Shown: positions 1 through 8,652 of the stretch, piece after piece
How the letters are laid out: each line of letters opens with the position of its first letter
Position numbering within the stretch: the first letter of the stretch is position 1
NCBI GenBank assembly: GCA_017557785.1
Contig: JAFYYA010000112.1
Location: forward strand, 1 to 64,000
DNA length: 64,000 bases
Reading direction: 5' to 3'
Source of the DNA: Salinivirgaceae bacterium
Lineage (GTDB): Bacteria; Bacteroidota; Bacteroidia; Bacteroidales; SZUA-534
Translations under genes and position numbers: made by a program
Notes under the pieces: model-generated
Told to the model about the DNA's origin: nothing
The model's input: only the letters and a program-made list of their open reading frames with translations
Databases searched by the model: none

Positions 1-602
1 ATGAAGCAGGTGCCGTTGCCCCAGCAGAGCCAAGCATCGTTGCCGTCGATATAGACTGTCGGGTCGATGTCGTTCCACCAGCCGCGGGCGCCGTTGTCGG
101 TCATTGTGTCGCACACAATCGGTTTGCCGATAGCGTCAACAAACGGACCAGTCGGGCTGTCGCTCACCGCCACACCGATGGCGTAGCCGCTGTACGGTTT
201 CTGACCTTGCATTGTGACGTAGTAGTAGAATTTTCCGTCGCGCTCAACAGTCTGCGCAGCCCAAGCTGTGCCCACTTTCGGCGTTACGGTGTCGGCCCAG
301 GCAAAATCGCCAGGACGCAGCACTGCGCCGTGGTCGGTCCACGTTTTCATATCGGCTGTCGAATAGCAGAGCCATTCGGTGATGTTGAACTCTTTGCCGC
401 CGCCAGCGCTGTCCTGACCAGCATAGTACTCGTCGTGACCAACGTACAGATACAATCTGTCGCCCGAAACCATTGGTGCGGGGTCAGCCGTAAACTTATT
501 GCGAATGAGCGGGTTGCCTTCGAATGTGAAGGTGTTTTGCGATTGCTGCGCCGTGCAGCCCACCGCCAGCAGAGCCAGCCCGAAAAGAATGTTCTTGTTC
601 AT
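1..602 (-). CDS. Glycoside hydrolase family 43 lipoprotein (3' part outside window)
   Basis: This is the N-terminal 200 residues of a secreted GH43-type enzyme (arabinosidase/xylosidase group), acting on arabinose- or xylose-containing plant polysaccharides. The start is the ATG at 602, followed by a short hydrophobic signal and a lipobox ending at Cys16 (LLAVGC), so it should be a lipoprotein. ADPAP with Asp40 fits the GH43 catalytic base and the DIDPTVY segment with Asp180 fits the pKa-modulating Asp; the acid Glu would lie beyond the window. It sits downstream of, and co-directional with, a secreted esterase, which fits hemicellulose breakdown. The exact substrate cannot be told. Family assignment is by motif only. 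Confidence 0.85.
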   Translation of the reverse strand, partial: MNKNILFGLALLAVGCTAQQSQNTFTFEGNPLIRNKFTADPAPMVSGDRLYLYVGHDEYYAGQDSAGGGKEFNITEWLCYSTADMKTWTDHGAVLRPGDFAWADTVTPKVGTAWAAQTVERDGKFYYYVTMQGQKPYSGYAIGVAVSDSPTGPFVDAIGKPIVCDTMTDNGARGWWNDIDPTVYIDGNDAWLCWGNGTCF

Positions 603-769
603 TGTTTCAATGTTTAATCGGTGAATTGGTGAATCGGTGAATCGTTTAAAGGTTTAAAAGTTTAGAAGTTTAGAGACTAAACAGCGAAGCGACTTACCCC
701 CTAAACCCTTACCAACACCTAACACCCAACACCTTTCTGTTAACAACTTATAACTTAATAACTTATAAC
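603..769. repeat. AT-rich intergenic tract of degenerate short repeats
   Basis: There is no gene here. The tract holds imperfect repetitions of short units such as ggtgaat, gtttaaaag/gtttagaag and aacttataactt. Bases 677-691 (ctaaacagcgaagcg) recur inverted at 63187-63201 in a similar tract between folD and ffh. Related aacttataactt units also occur near 33430-33470. This looks like a dispersed intergenic repeat; its function is unknown. Confidence 0.6.
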
Positions 770-1921
<1,152 letters not shown>

Positions 1922-2084
1922 TTATAGTTTTTTTGACATTAAATTCATATTGGCAAACATAATTAAATGGTTTTTAACCACAATTTTCCGCAATATTGAA
2001 AATCGGCTTATTCGTGCGCCGCAGATTGGTGTTCGTAGATTTTTTGTTTTGCCTTGCGGCGAATGGCGGCTGTTTTCGCGCATT

Positions 2085-2104
2085 GTCCCGATAATTATCG
2101 GGAC
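2085..2104. repeat. 20-bp perfect palindrome with flanking half-repeats
   Basis: GTCCCGATAATTATCGGGAC is a perfect palindrome in the 251-bp gap between the esterase start (1918) and the small gene ending at 2170. It continues to about 2133 with two more TCGGGACGATA(A/G)TT-type units. The unit resembles the terminator stem at 5221-5247. On the minus strand it lies downstream of the three-gene DUF3990 unit, but no T-tract follows, so it is not a clear terminator. Confidence 0.6.
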
Positions 2105-2169
2105 GATAGTTGTCGGGACGATAATTGTTGGGAACACTGATTCTCACAGTTCGTGCCCAGCAAATAAAA

Positions 2170-2391
2170 TCACCGTTCTTTCATCTCATCTTCGAGATAC
2201 GAGAAAACATAGCCCGGACTTTGGAAGAAAAGTCCCGTTTCCGAATCGGATATTTTTCGGAAGGTGTCTGATTCATAATAAAATCTGAAGGCATCTTCCA
2301 TTGTCATATTCTTGCGCTCCATTAGCATTGCAATAAGGTCTTTCGACAAAGTTTCCTTCAAATATCTGAATTGTGACTCGGTGACATTCAT
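2170..2391 (-). CDS. Small helical protein, third gene of the DUF3990 unit
   Basis: This 73-residue acidic protein is predicted mostly helical. I chose the ATG at 2391 because it forms an ATGA overlap with the stop of the DUF3990 gene (2388-2390), the usual sign of translational coupling; an upstream in-frame ATG at 2427 would cut deep into that gene. The sequence has no motif I can name. Position and size suggest a partner or antitoxin-like protein for the DUF3990 product, which is inference from gene order only. Confidence 0.65.
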   Translation of the reverse strand: MNVTESQFRYLKETLSKDLIAMLMERKNMTMEDAFRFYYESDTFRKISDSETGLFFQSPGYVFSYLEDEMKER

Positions 2392-2855
2392 AGCCGTTTC
2401 AGTTTTGATATTGCCAAAGGGGTGCAAAAGGCATATTGGAATGTGATACCTTTTTTGTACTCAAGATTTTTCAGAAATTCATCCATCGAGATTTTGCGTT
2501 CGCGCAGGTCGCGAATCTGCACGCCCACGGTGTCATTGGCTATCGGGCCGTAAACAATGTCGTAGTTGTGTTGGAAATTTTGCCGCTCATCGCGATTGTT
2601 GAAAACAAAATCTGCCCATTCCTGACTATAACTGTCGAACTTTTTGATTCTCAAGTCACTTGTGTTGCTTTCGTCGAAATCGAAAGTTGTTATTTTCTCA
2701 TCGCCGCCAACTGTGAGCGCCTTAAAACGAGCCATACTCAACGCCTGCTGCTTGTCGGATGAAAGATAGAACGCCTTGCCGAAATCTTTGTAAGGTCGCG
2801 ATTTGTCAAGGTCTATCTCGCTGATTTCCATATTTGAGCCGTGATAGAGAATCAT
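2388..2855 (-). CDS. DUF3990 protein, ADP-ribosyltransferase-like
   Basis: The 155-residue protein begins MILYHGS and has GKAFYLS around residues 26-32. His5 and Tyr30 sit where the His and Tyr of an H-Y-E/Q ADP-ribosyltransferase core are expected, and QYAF near the C-terminus could supply the last position. DUF3990 is, from memory, grouped with the ART-like superfamily. The longer frame from 2942 is rejected because the ATG at 2855 overlaps the stop of the DUF3791 gene (TAATG). Tight coupling with a small gene on each side suggests a toxin or effector with cognate regulators; the target is unknown. Confidence 0.75.
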   Translation of the reverse strand: MILYHGSNMEISEIDLDKSRPYKDFGKAFYLSSDKQQALSMARFKALTVGGDEKITTFDFDESNTSDLRIKKFDSYSQEWADFVFNNRDERQNFQHNYDIVYGPIANDTVGVQIRDLRERKISMDEFLKNLEYKKGITFQYAFCTPLAISKLKRL

Positions 2856-3076
2856 TATAGCGTTCCTCCGTGCCTTCTGCAATACGATGCCATCCCCGCC
2901 ACGCCGTCGGCAAACGAAAGGGTGTGCATTATGTCGTAGCACTCCTCAATCAGTTTCATTCCGTTGCAGCGGTCGATGTAGCCGAAAGCCTCCGCTTCCG
3001 ATAAGCCGAACTTTTTGGCAAATTCGTTTATCAGCGCAATCGTGTATTCAATAATATTCACTCTGTCTTTCGACAT
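2855..3076 (-). CDS. DUF3791-like small protein, first gene of the DUF3990 unit
   Basis: This 73-residue helical protein resembles DUF3791 in length and pattern (an N-terminal helix, then FAKKFGLSEAEAFGYI and a LIEECYDIMHTL segment). It is the first gene of a minus-strand trio: its TAA overlaps the ATG of the DUF3990 gene by one base. DUF3791 and DUF3990 genes are often adjacent in Firmicutes and Bacteroidota as I recall, which supports the pairing. An antitoxin-like role is plausible but not shown by the sequence. Confidence 0.65.
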   Translation of the reverse strand: MSKDRVNIIEYTIALINEFAKKFGLSEAEAFGYIDRCNGMKLIEECYDIMHTLSFADGVAGMASYCRRHGGTL

Positions 3077-3185
3077 AGCCTTTCGTTTTTAGACATACAA
3101 ACATACAACATTTCAGCGGATTCTCATCTGTTCGGCAGGGGTTTTGTTTCCACACCAACAATCACCGCTACAATGCCCACCCTTG

Positions 3186-3249
3186 CCGCCTGCACAACGT
3201 GGCGCGCCGCGTCTATACGTTACGCCACGTTATATAATGCCGCAGGCGG
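3186..3249. repeat. GC-rich two-step inverted repeat
   Basis: Outer arms 3186-3193 (ccgcctgc) and 3242-3249 (gcaggcgg) and inner arms 3196-3204 (aacgtggcg) and 3223-3231 (cgccacgtt) pair into one hairpin with unequal bulges. It lies in the 267-bp gap between the DUF3791 gene and the four-repeat membrane protein gene. No T-tract follows on either strand, so it is not an ordinary terminator. A run of eight G at 3311-3318 lies nearby. Confidence 0.6.
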
Positions 3250-3343
3250 TGCAAAGGTCGCCCCCTTGTTGCTTGTTTTGGCATCTCATTTCTTTAACGG
3301 ACGGCTTTTAGGGGGGGGTATATGGCCAATTGATTTTCTTTTT

Positions 3344-4798
3344 TCAATCTGCCAACTCCGTTATCCGCACAGGTTTCTTGTATTTCTCTATCTCTTCGGG
3401 CGTTGGGTGCCACGATATGACTTCGTTGTATTCGGAATCTTTGTTTGAGAGTTTCATCAATATAGTATCGCCTTCATGAATATTCTTGAACATACTCATC
3501 TCGTGCTTCCATAGTTTATTCTTCTTTATGCCAACATATACCATTGTGTTGAACTGCTTGGTTATGCCCCGCGAGTCTTTTCTGAATATGTAGCCGATTT
3601 GCATATAGTAATTAGTTGGATGCCAATCGAGAACTTGATTTAGTTGTGGAATAGAATCAGATACGTGCGCAATAACAGTATCGCCTATGCTGACAGTTTT
3701 ATAAATCTGCTCATAATCTTTCTCGAATGTCTTAAACAGATAGGTTCGTGTATGATTCTCATCTATTCCAACTTCAAGGTACGCGCCTATATGTTCGTCT
3801 TGATATTTGTCGTACACAAATGCCAAACTCTTGTGCGAATTAAGCAACATTTTATCTTCAAACTCTTTGCTGCAGTAGCTGTAATCTTTTATCGCCTTGT
3901 AACTTGCATATTCTGCAATTTCTTTCTCGTTAGGCTGCCAACACAGCACACGGTTTATTTCAGGCATAGAATCTGACACTTGCAGTATCACCGTGTCGCC
4001 AACATTCAGCCTTTTATACACTTTCGGATAATTGCGGTCGGTCTCATAAAACTCGTGTGTGGTAGTATGCTCGGCATCGATGCCTACTTTGACCAAATGG
4101 CGGAAATACTCATCATCCGTTTTTTCAAATACATAACCTATTTGGCTATGCGACACCCGCAGCATTGAATCTCTCTTTGCCGCGGAATATTGCTCGTATG
4201 GTGGTTTTACTTGCAATTTGCCGTTTATGTAGTGTTGCGGCACTTTATAACGCTCGATTTCTTCGTGGGTGGGGAATAGGGTTTTGATATATATGCAACC
4301 ATGACACGTCACTCTTATTATAATGGTATCTCCAACATTAACTTTGTTGAATGTTGTTTTTTTTATATTTTTTCCCGCTTGTATTTTATTGCTCACCAAT
4401 ATTAAAATGGATGGATCTGTATGCATGCCTTTTGAACCTATATATCCTTTATTTTTCTCGTAAACAAATCCTATTTGACGATAACAATCTTTATGGCATA
4501 TATATAATTCAAAATATCGAAGTAAATCCGAAATACAAAAAAAACTCACAAACGTAATAATTATGGTTATAATAGGGTGTTTATTATAAAATGAAGTTGT
4601 TTTTAAGACGTCTAATACCAGAAGTATTAAACACAAAAACGCAGGAATTCTCGCACCATCAGGCCATGTTTGTGGCACTCGAAAATTGACATAAAAAGAT
4701 TGAAGTACAATCCAGACCAATAGTATTAGCGTAATTGTTAATTCAATTAATAATTTATGTTTTTTGTGGACTTCATTATTCTGATTTATCTTCTTCAC
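3344..4798 (-). CDS. Membrane protein with four tandem extracytoplasmic repeats
   Basis: The 484-residue protein starts with a basic tail and about three hydrophobic helices (roughly residues 15-35, 48-66 and 75-95). Four repeats of about 85-100 residues follow (near 108, 222, 313 and 400). Each has an IGYVF-like opening, a central VGID-like strand and a VGDT(V/I)(I/L) strand, and ends near a W-(H/Q)-P segment. I do not recognise the family. The repeats look like small beta domains. It overlaps the upstream gene (4776-5141) by 23 bases, so the two are probably co-transcribed. Confidence 0.75.
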   Translation of the reverse strand: MKKINQNNEVHKKHKLLIELTITLILLVWIVLQSFYVNFRVPQTWPDGARIPAFLCLILLVLDVLKTTSFYNKHPIITIIITFVSFFCISDLLRYFELYICHKDCYRQIGFVYEKNKGYIGSKGMHTDPSILILVSNKIQAGKNIKKTTFNKVNVGDTIIIRVTCHGCIYIKTLFPTHEEIERYKVPQHYINGKLQVKPPYEQYSAAKRDSMLRVSHSQIGYVFEKTDDEYFRHLVKVGIDAEHTTTHEFYETDRNYPKVYKRLNVGDTVILQVSDSMPEINRVLCWQPNEKEIAEYASYKAIKDYSYCSKEFEDKMLLNSHKSLAFVYDKYQDEHIGAYLEVGIDENHTRTYLFKTFEKDYEQIYKTVSIGDTVIAHVSDSIPQLNQVLDWHPTNYYMQIGYIFRKDSRGITKQFNTMVYVGIKKNKLWKHEMSMFKNIHEGDTILMKLSNKDSEYNEVISWHPTPEEIEKYKKPVRITELAD

Positions 4799-5141
4799 AA
4801 CTTTGTTTTAATATGTTTTTTATCCCTTCTCGAATAGCAGCCTTTGCAGTTCCTTCGCTAATGTCAAAATCAATCTCCAAACACTCCGCAGTATCTTCTT
4901 TCCAAACCTTGTAATAAGACAGATGGTAATCGTCACGTTTATAATACCATTCTACAGCATCCAAATTATCATTTAGGAAGAATTCTTTGACTTTCATCGT
5001 CTTACCATCTATTGTGATGGTCTTTTTGAATTTGTCGCTGTAAACGATGAGCGGGCCGCTGCCGCCGTGCACAAAGCCGCTGCCGTTGGCGTAGTCAATG
5101 TTTATGCCGCTGTGGGTGCTATCTGTCCGCAAAGTTGTCAT
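4776..5141 (-). CDS. Hypothetical protein, 121 residues
   Basis: This is a soluble, charged protein without signal peptide or membrane segment. The N-terminal 35 residues are rich in Gly and Ser; the rest alternates beta-like and helical stretches and is acidic near the end. The frame is open without interruption and its end overlaps the start of the four-repeat membrane protein gene by 23 bases, suggesting co-expression. I recognise no domain. A later start cannot be excluded. Confidence 0.55.
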   Translation of the reverse strand: MTTLRTDSTHSGINIDYANGSGFVHGGSGPLIVYSDKFKKTITIDGKTMKVKEFFLNDNLDAVEWYYKRDDYHLSYYKVWKEDTAECLEIDFDISEGTAKAAIREGIKNILKQSCEEDKSE

Positions 5142-5212
5142 AGGCCAAAGTTAAAAAACTTTTCGCACTATTGTGCGGACGGTGCTGAAGTTGAAATGGT
5201 TGCGCGGGGGCG

Positions 5213-5247
5213 AAAAAAAAATCATCCCGATAAGTTGTCGGGATGAT
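5213..5247 (-). terminator. Intrinsic terminator after the lipoprotein gene
   Basis: On the minus strand ATCATCCCGA and TCGGGATGAT form a perfect 10-bp stem with a 7-base loop, followed by a run of T. It lies about 30 bases after the stop at 5277. Confidence 0.9.
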
Positions 5248-5276
5248 AGTTATCAGTATGTCAATAAATCTGCCAA

Positions 5277-6143
5277 TCAGTTTATGGCTTCGCGAATGGT
5301 GGCGTTAATCATGTGGACATCGGTCAGATTGCCGCCGGTCCATACAACCCAGTATATGCCGCGTTCGCCATCATCGTCGGCCAGCTCGAGCATGTGCCGG
5401 ATGTCGCCTAAAGGACATGTAAACGCCTGTTCGCCAATCTTTTTCAGTATTATGCTCCGTCCGGGGCAGACGGCTTCAATCACATCGGCGCTTGAGCATA
5501 CCATGCCGATTACCCAGTTGTTCATCGGCACGACAGTGCCTGAATCAGATACGAATGTCATCTCGCCATTGGCATAGTAGTTGAATGAAACCAAAGCGTC
5601 ATCGCTATAGCCGTCGAATTCCGATGCGTCGATAAAGCTGTCGTGCATTCTCAACTCATGGTTTTCGCCATACTGTGTCGCCTTGCGGAATTCAGCGCTT
5701 TTAACCACAATGTCGCACGGACGCTTGCTCATCACGTAGGCTTCAACCACGTGCGACTTGCCTTCCGGGTCAAGGTCGACGCGCAAGGTGGTGCGGCCGT
5801 TGACTATCGGTGCCGACTCTGATGTTACGATGCTCGATGTTGTGTATCTGACATTCAGGAAAAGTGTTGTGGTGTCGGTGGTGATGTTGTCAACCGTCAC
5901 AACCAACTGGTCGTAATCGCTGAAGTTGGCGGCAGGTTTAATGCTGTCGTCGCCAAACGACCAACCGCACCCTGCCCAGTTTTCAGTATAGTGCATGCGG
6001 TGTGTCTCCGCGTTATATTCGCCACGCCAAGTAAGGTTTACTTCATCGGGGCTAAGTATGTATTTTGTGTCGCTTGGTGTGCTGCACGCAACGGCAAAAG
6101 CTGCCGTAGCCAGCAATGCAATTTTGTTGAAAAATTTATTCAT
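5277..6143 (-). CDS. Lipoprotein, tandem paralogue A
   Basis: The 288-residue protein has a signal peptide with a lipobox ending at about Cys20 (AVACS). The mature part starts with an NLTWRGEYN segment and is rich in beta strands, aromatic residues and Asp/Ser, like a carbohydrate-binding jelly roll. It closely resembles its upstream neighbour (6278-7150) along the whole length, including the shared ends WVVWTGGN and ATIREAIN. Placement between two secreted esterases suggests a surface role in carbohydrate handling. I do not recognise the family. Confidence 0.75.
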   Translation of the reverse strand: MNKFFNKIALLATAAFAVACSTPSDTKYILSPDEVNLTWRGEYNAETHRMHYTENWAGCGWSFGDDSIKPAANFSDYDQLVVTVDNITTDTTTLFLNVRYTTSSIVTSESAPIVNGRTTLRVDLDPEGKSHVVEAYVMSKRPCDIVVKSAEFRKATQYGENHELRMHDSFIDASEFDGYSDDALVSFNYYANGEMTFVSDSGTVVPMNNWVIGMVCSSADVIEAVCPGRSIILKKIGEQAFTCPLGDIRHMLELADDDGERGIYWVVWTGGNLTDVHMINATIREAIN

Positions 6144-6221
6144 GTTCCCTTTTCGTTGTTAGTAACCGAAACTCATACGCATTGTTTCAATTTTGGTTTT
6201 GCTTTTTTGCACTATTTATTT

Positions 6222-6256
6222 AAAAAAACGGGCGGCGCAAACAATGCACCGCCCGG
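6222..6256 (-). terminator. Intrinsic terminator after lipoprotein paralogue B
   Basis: On the minus strand a GC-rich stem (CCGGGCGGTGC / GCGCCGCCCG, plus positions 6229-6255) is followed by a T-run (6222-6228). It is about 20 bases after the stop at 6278, so the two paralogues are separate transcripts. Confidence 0.9.
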
Positions 6257-6277
6257 CTAATTTCTTTTTGCCGTCAA

Positions 6278-7150
6278 TCAGTTGATGGCTTCGCGAATGG
6301 TAGCGCCAAGAATATGCACATCCGTGACATTGCCGCCAGTCCACACAACCCAGTAAAGCCCGCGCTCGCCGTCATCGTCGGCATAATCGAGCATATACCG
6401 AAGGTCGCCAAATCTGCATTCAAACGACTGCTCACCAATCTTTTTCAGGATTATCTGTCTTCCGGGGCAGTTGTTGCCAATCACATCGGCGCTTGAGCAG
6501 ATAATACCAATGCCCCAGTTGTTCATGGGCTCAATGGTGCCCGAATCGGAAACGTGAGTCATCTCACCGCCCGCATAATAATTGAACGAAACCATCGCAT
6601 CGTCGCTGTAGCCTTTGAATTCCGATGCATCGATGAAGCCATTGTTCATTTTTAGCTCATGTTCCTTCTTGTACCGAGTTGCCGTGCTTAAAACAACGCT
6701 CTTCACAACCATGTCGCACGGATATTTTGACATTACGAAAAACTCAAGCACGTGTGATTTGTGCTCGGGGTTCAAATCGACATGCAATGTGGACTTTCCG
6801 TTGATTACGGGTGCCGACTCTGATGTGATAATGCTTGTTGTTGTGTACCTGACATTCAGAAATAAAGTTGCGGTGTCTGACGATACGCTGTCGACAACAA
6901 CCACAATCTGGTCATATTTGCTAAAATCGGCTGGCGGTCGACCGTTGCCATCGCCATACTGCCATCCGAAACCGGCCCATTCGCCGGTGTAGTGCATCCA
7001 GTGTGTTTTATTGTCATAATCACCGCGCCACGTCAGATTGGCCTTGTCGAGATTCATCACTCGCTTCAGTCCATCGCTATTGGGCGAGCAACCTGCTGCA
7101 AAAATCGCTATTCCTATCAGCAGTATTAATCTGCCAAAATCTTTCTTCAT
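6278..7150 (-). CDS. Lipoprotein, tandem paralogue B
   Basis: The 290-residue protein has a signal peptide with a lipobox (AAGCS) and is aligned end to end with the downstream gene at 5277-6143. Conserved blocks include NLTWRG, LFLNVRYTTxSI, SESAP, FIDASEF, VSFNYYA and WVVWTGGN. A recent tandem duplication is likely. The beta-rich, aromatic-rich mature part suggests a surface binding domain. Each copy has its own terminator, so the copies could be expressed differently. No named family is recognised. Confidence 0.75.
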   Translation of the reverse strand: MKKDFGRLILLIGIAIFAAGCSPNSDGLKRVMNLDKANLTWRGDYDNKTHWMHYTGEWAGFGWQYGDGNGRPPADFSKYDQIVVVVDSVSSDTATLFLNVRYTTTSIITSESAPVINGKSTLHVDLNPEHKSHVLEFFVMSKYPCDMVVKSVVLSTATRYKKEHELKMNNGFIDASEFKGYSDDAMVSFNYYAGGEMTHVSDSGTIEPMNNWGIGIICSSADVIGNNCPGRQIILKKIGEQSFECRFGDLRYMLDYADDDGERGLYWVVWTGGNVTDVHILGATIREAIN

Positions 7151-7223
7151 CTTCAGTTTAGTAGTTAACTGGCTCTCTTACGAATTGTTTTTGTTTTGGT
7201 TACACACATATATAATATTGGCG

Positions 7224-7268
7224 AAAAAAAAACTGCCAGTCAGTATCGATAAAATGCCAACTGGCAGT
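7224..7268 (-). terminator. Intrinsic terminator after the second esterase
   Basis: AACTGCCAGT and ACTGGCAGTT form a perfect 10-bp stem (7231-7240 and 7259-7268), followed on the minus strand by a run of T. It lies about 25 bases after the stop at 7293. Confidence 0.9.
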
Positions 7269-7292
7269 TATATTCCTTATTGTCAATAATTT

Positions 7293-8402
7293 CTATTTAA
7301 ACAATTTCTGTGCAAACAAATACAAATCTTCGCGCCAAACAGGCCAAGTGTGACCGCCTTCTTTCGAATCGTAGAATTCGTACTTAATACCCATAGTATC
7401 AAACTTTTCCATCATCACTTTGCAGTTGTTGTAGGCAATGTCGGTTGAACTGCCCTGCGACAGCCACAGCAATTTGATGTTCTTGTTGAACTGGTCTTTG
7501 TTGGCTTCCAGATACTTGTAGCATTTTGCGCCCGGGTCGTTTGGATTGCCCTGATTATTAGCGAACCATCCCGAACTGAACACGCCCAGATAGTTGAAGA
7601 AGTCGTTGTGCGGCATACCCACATGCATTGTGTAAAGTCCGCCCATCGACAGACCGCCAAGAGCGCGCATTTGCGGGCGTGCATCAACGCGGTAGTTCTT
7701 CTCTACAAACGGAACAATGTTGTCCATAATCTCTTTCTCAACGTCGTCGTAGCCGCCCGCGTTGGCGTCAAGGCTGACAAGAATCATCGGCACGGCCTTG
7801 CCTTCGGCAGCCAGATTGTCGAGAATGATGTTTCCGCGACCTTGGTTAACCCAACCGCGGCAGTCTTCGCCACCGCCGTGAATAATGTAGAACACAGGAT
7901 ATTTTTTGTCCTTGTCGGTGTCGTAGCCGGCCGGTGTGTAAACGTACATTGTGCGCCACGATTTGGTCACATTCGAGAAGTAGTTCTCGGTGCGGACGCA
8001 GCCGTGCGGAACATCCTGAATCTGATATTGTTTGCCTCCGTCCAAGTACGGAACTTCGACGCAACTCATCATACGGCCGCAGCCGAAGAAGGTCTCGCTG
8101 CCCGGGTCGTTCACCGACACGCCGTCAACAATCAGGCTATAGTACTGAATGCCGCTCACAATGCGCTCGGTCTTGCCCGACCATACGCCGTCGGCGTTTT
8201 TGGTCATATCGTACTTTTTCCCGCAAATGTCAACTTGCACCTTCTGTGCTTCAGGTGCGCGCAGTTGGAACTCGATGGTGTTGTCGGGGTAGATGGCGGG
8301 ATATTTGCTACCCTGAATGTTTGTTGTGGCCGGTGTCTGTGCCACGGCTGTTGCGCAAAGTGCCAGTGCCGGCAGAAGTTGCAGTGCTTTTAATGCTTTC
8401 AT
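7293..8402 (-). CDS. Secreted CE1-type esterase (feruloyl/acetyl xylan esterase-like)
   Basis: The 369-residue protein has a signal peptide (about 1-21), an N-terminal E-set beta domain (about 38-120) and an alpha/beta-hydrolase domain. GLSMGG gives the nucleophile Ser252 and GGHTW gives His351; HGGGED (about 175-180) fits an oxyanion-loop segment. It shares architecture with the protein at 770-1918 but is clearly diverged, so the two probably cleave different side-chain esters on hemicellulose. It is transcribed alone, with its own terminator downstream. The substrate is not readable from the sequence. Confidence 0.85.
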   Translation of the reverse strand: MKALKALQLLPALALCATAVAQTPATTNIQGSKYPAIYPDNTIEFQLRAPEAQKVQVDICGKKYDMTKNADGVWSGKTERIVSGIQYYSLIVDGVSVNDPGSETFFGCGRMMSCVEVPYLDGGKQYQIQDVPHGCVRTENYFSNVTKSWRTMYVYTPAGYDTDKDKKYPVFYIIHGGGEDCRGWVNQGRGNIILDNLAAEGKAVPMILVSLDANAGGYDDVEKEIMDNIVPFVEKNYRVDARPQMRALGGLSMGGLYTMHVGMPHNDFFNYLGVFSSGWFANNQGNPNDPGAKCYKYLEANKDQFNKNIKLLWLSQGSSTDIAYNNCKVMMEKFDTMGIKYEFYDSKEGGHTWPVWREDLYLFAQKLFK

Positions 8403-8614
8403 TTTTATTTCGATTAAAGTTTAATTCTCATTCAACTGTTTGCGTTGAATCGTCATTTGCAAATTTAATATTGATAGTCGATTTTTCAACACATTTCATT
8501 TTTTCCCGCTTTCGCGAAAAACTGCAAAGCCCCTAACCGCTTAAAATCAACGTCCAGCAACCTTTCAACCCCCCGTTGTTGATAAATCGGCCGACGGTCC
8601 AAAATCCAAATTTC

Positions 8615-8622
8615 TATATTTG
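8615..8622 (+). promoter_or_regulatory. Bacteroidota -7 box upstream of parE
   Basis: TATATTTG matches the TAnnTTTG consensus 31 bases before the parE ATG at 8653. A matching -33 TTTG is not seen. Transcription from here would start after the alternative TTG at 8620, which supports the ATG at 8653. Confidence 0.5.
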
Positions 8623-8652
8623 GCGAAATTTTCTTTAAGAATACACCATAAT

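Noticed and set aside
8620-8652. TTG start of parE eleven codons upstream
   Set aside because: It overlaps the -7 promoter box, so it would precede the transcription start; the ATG at 8653 is used.
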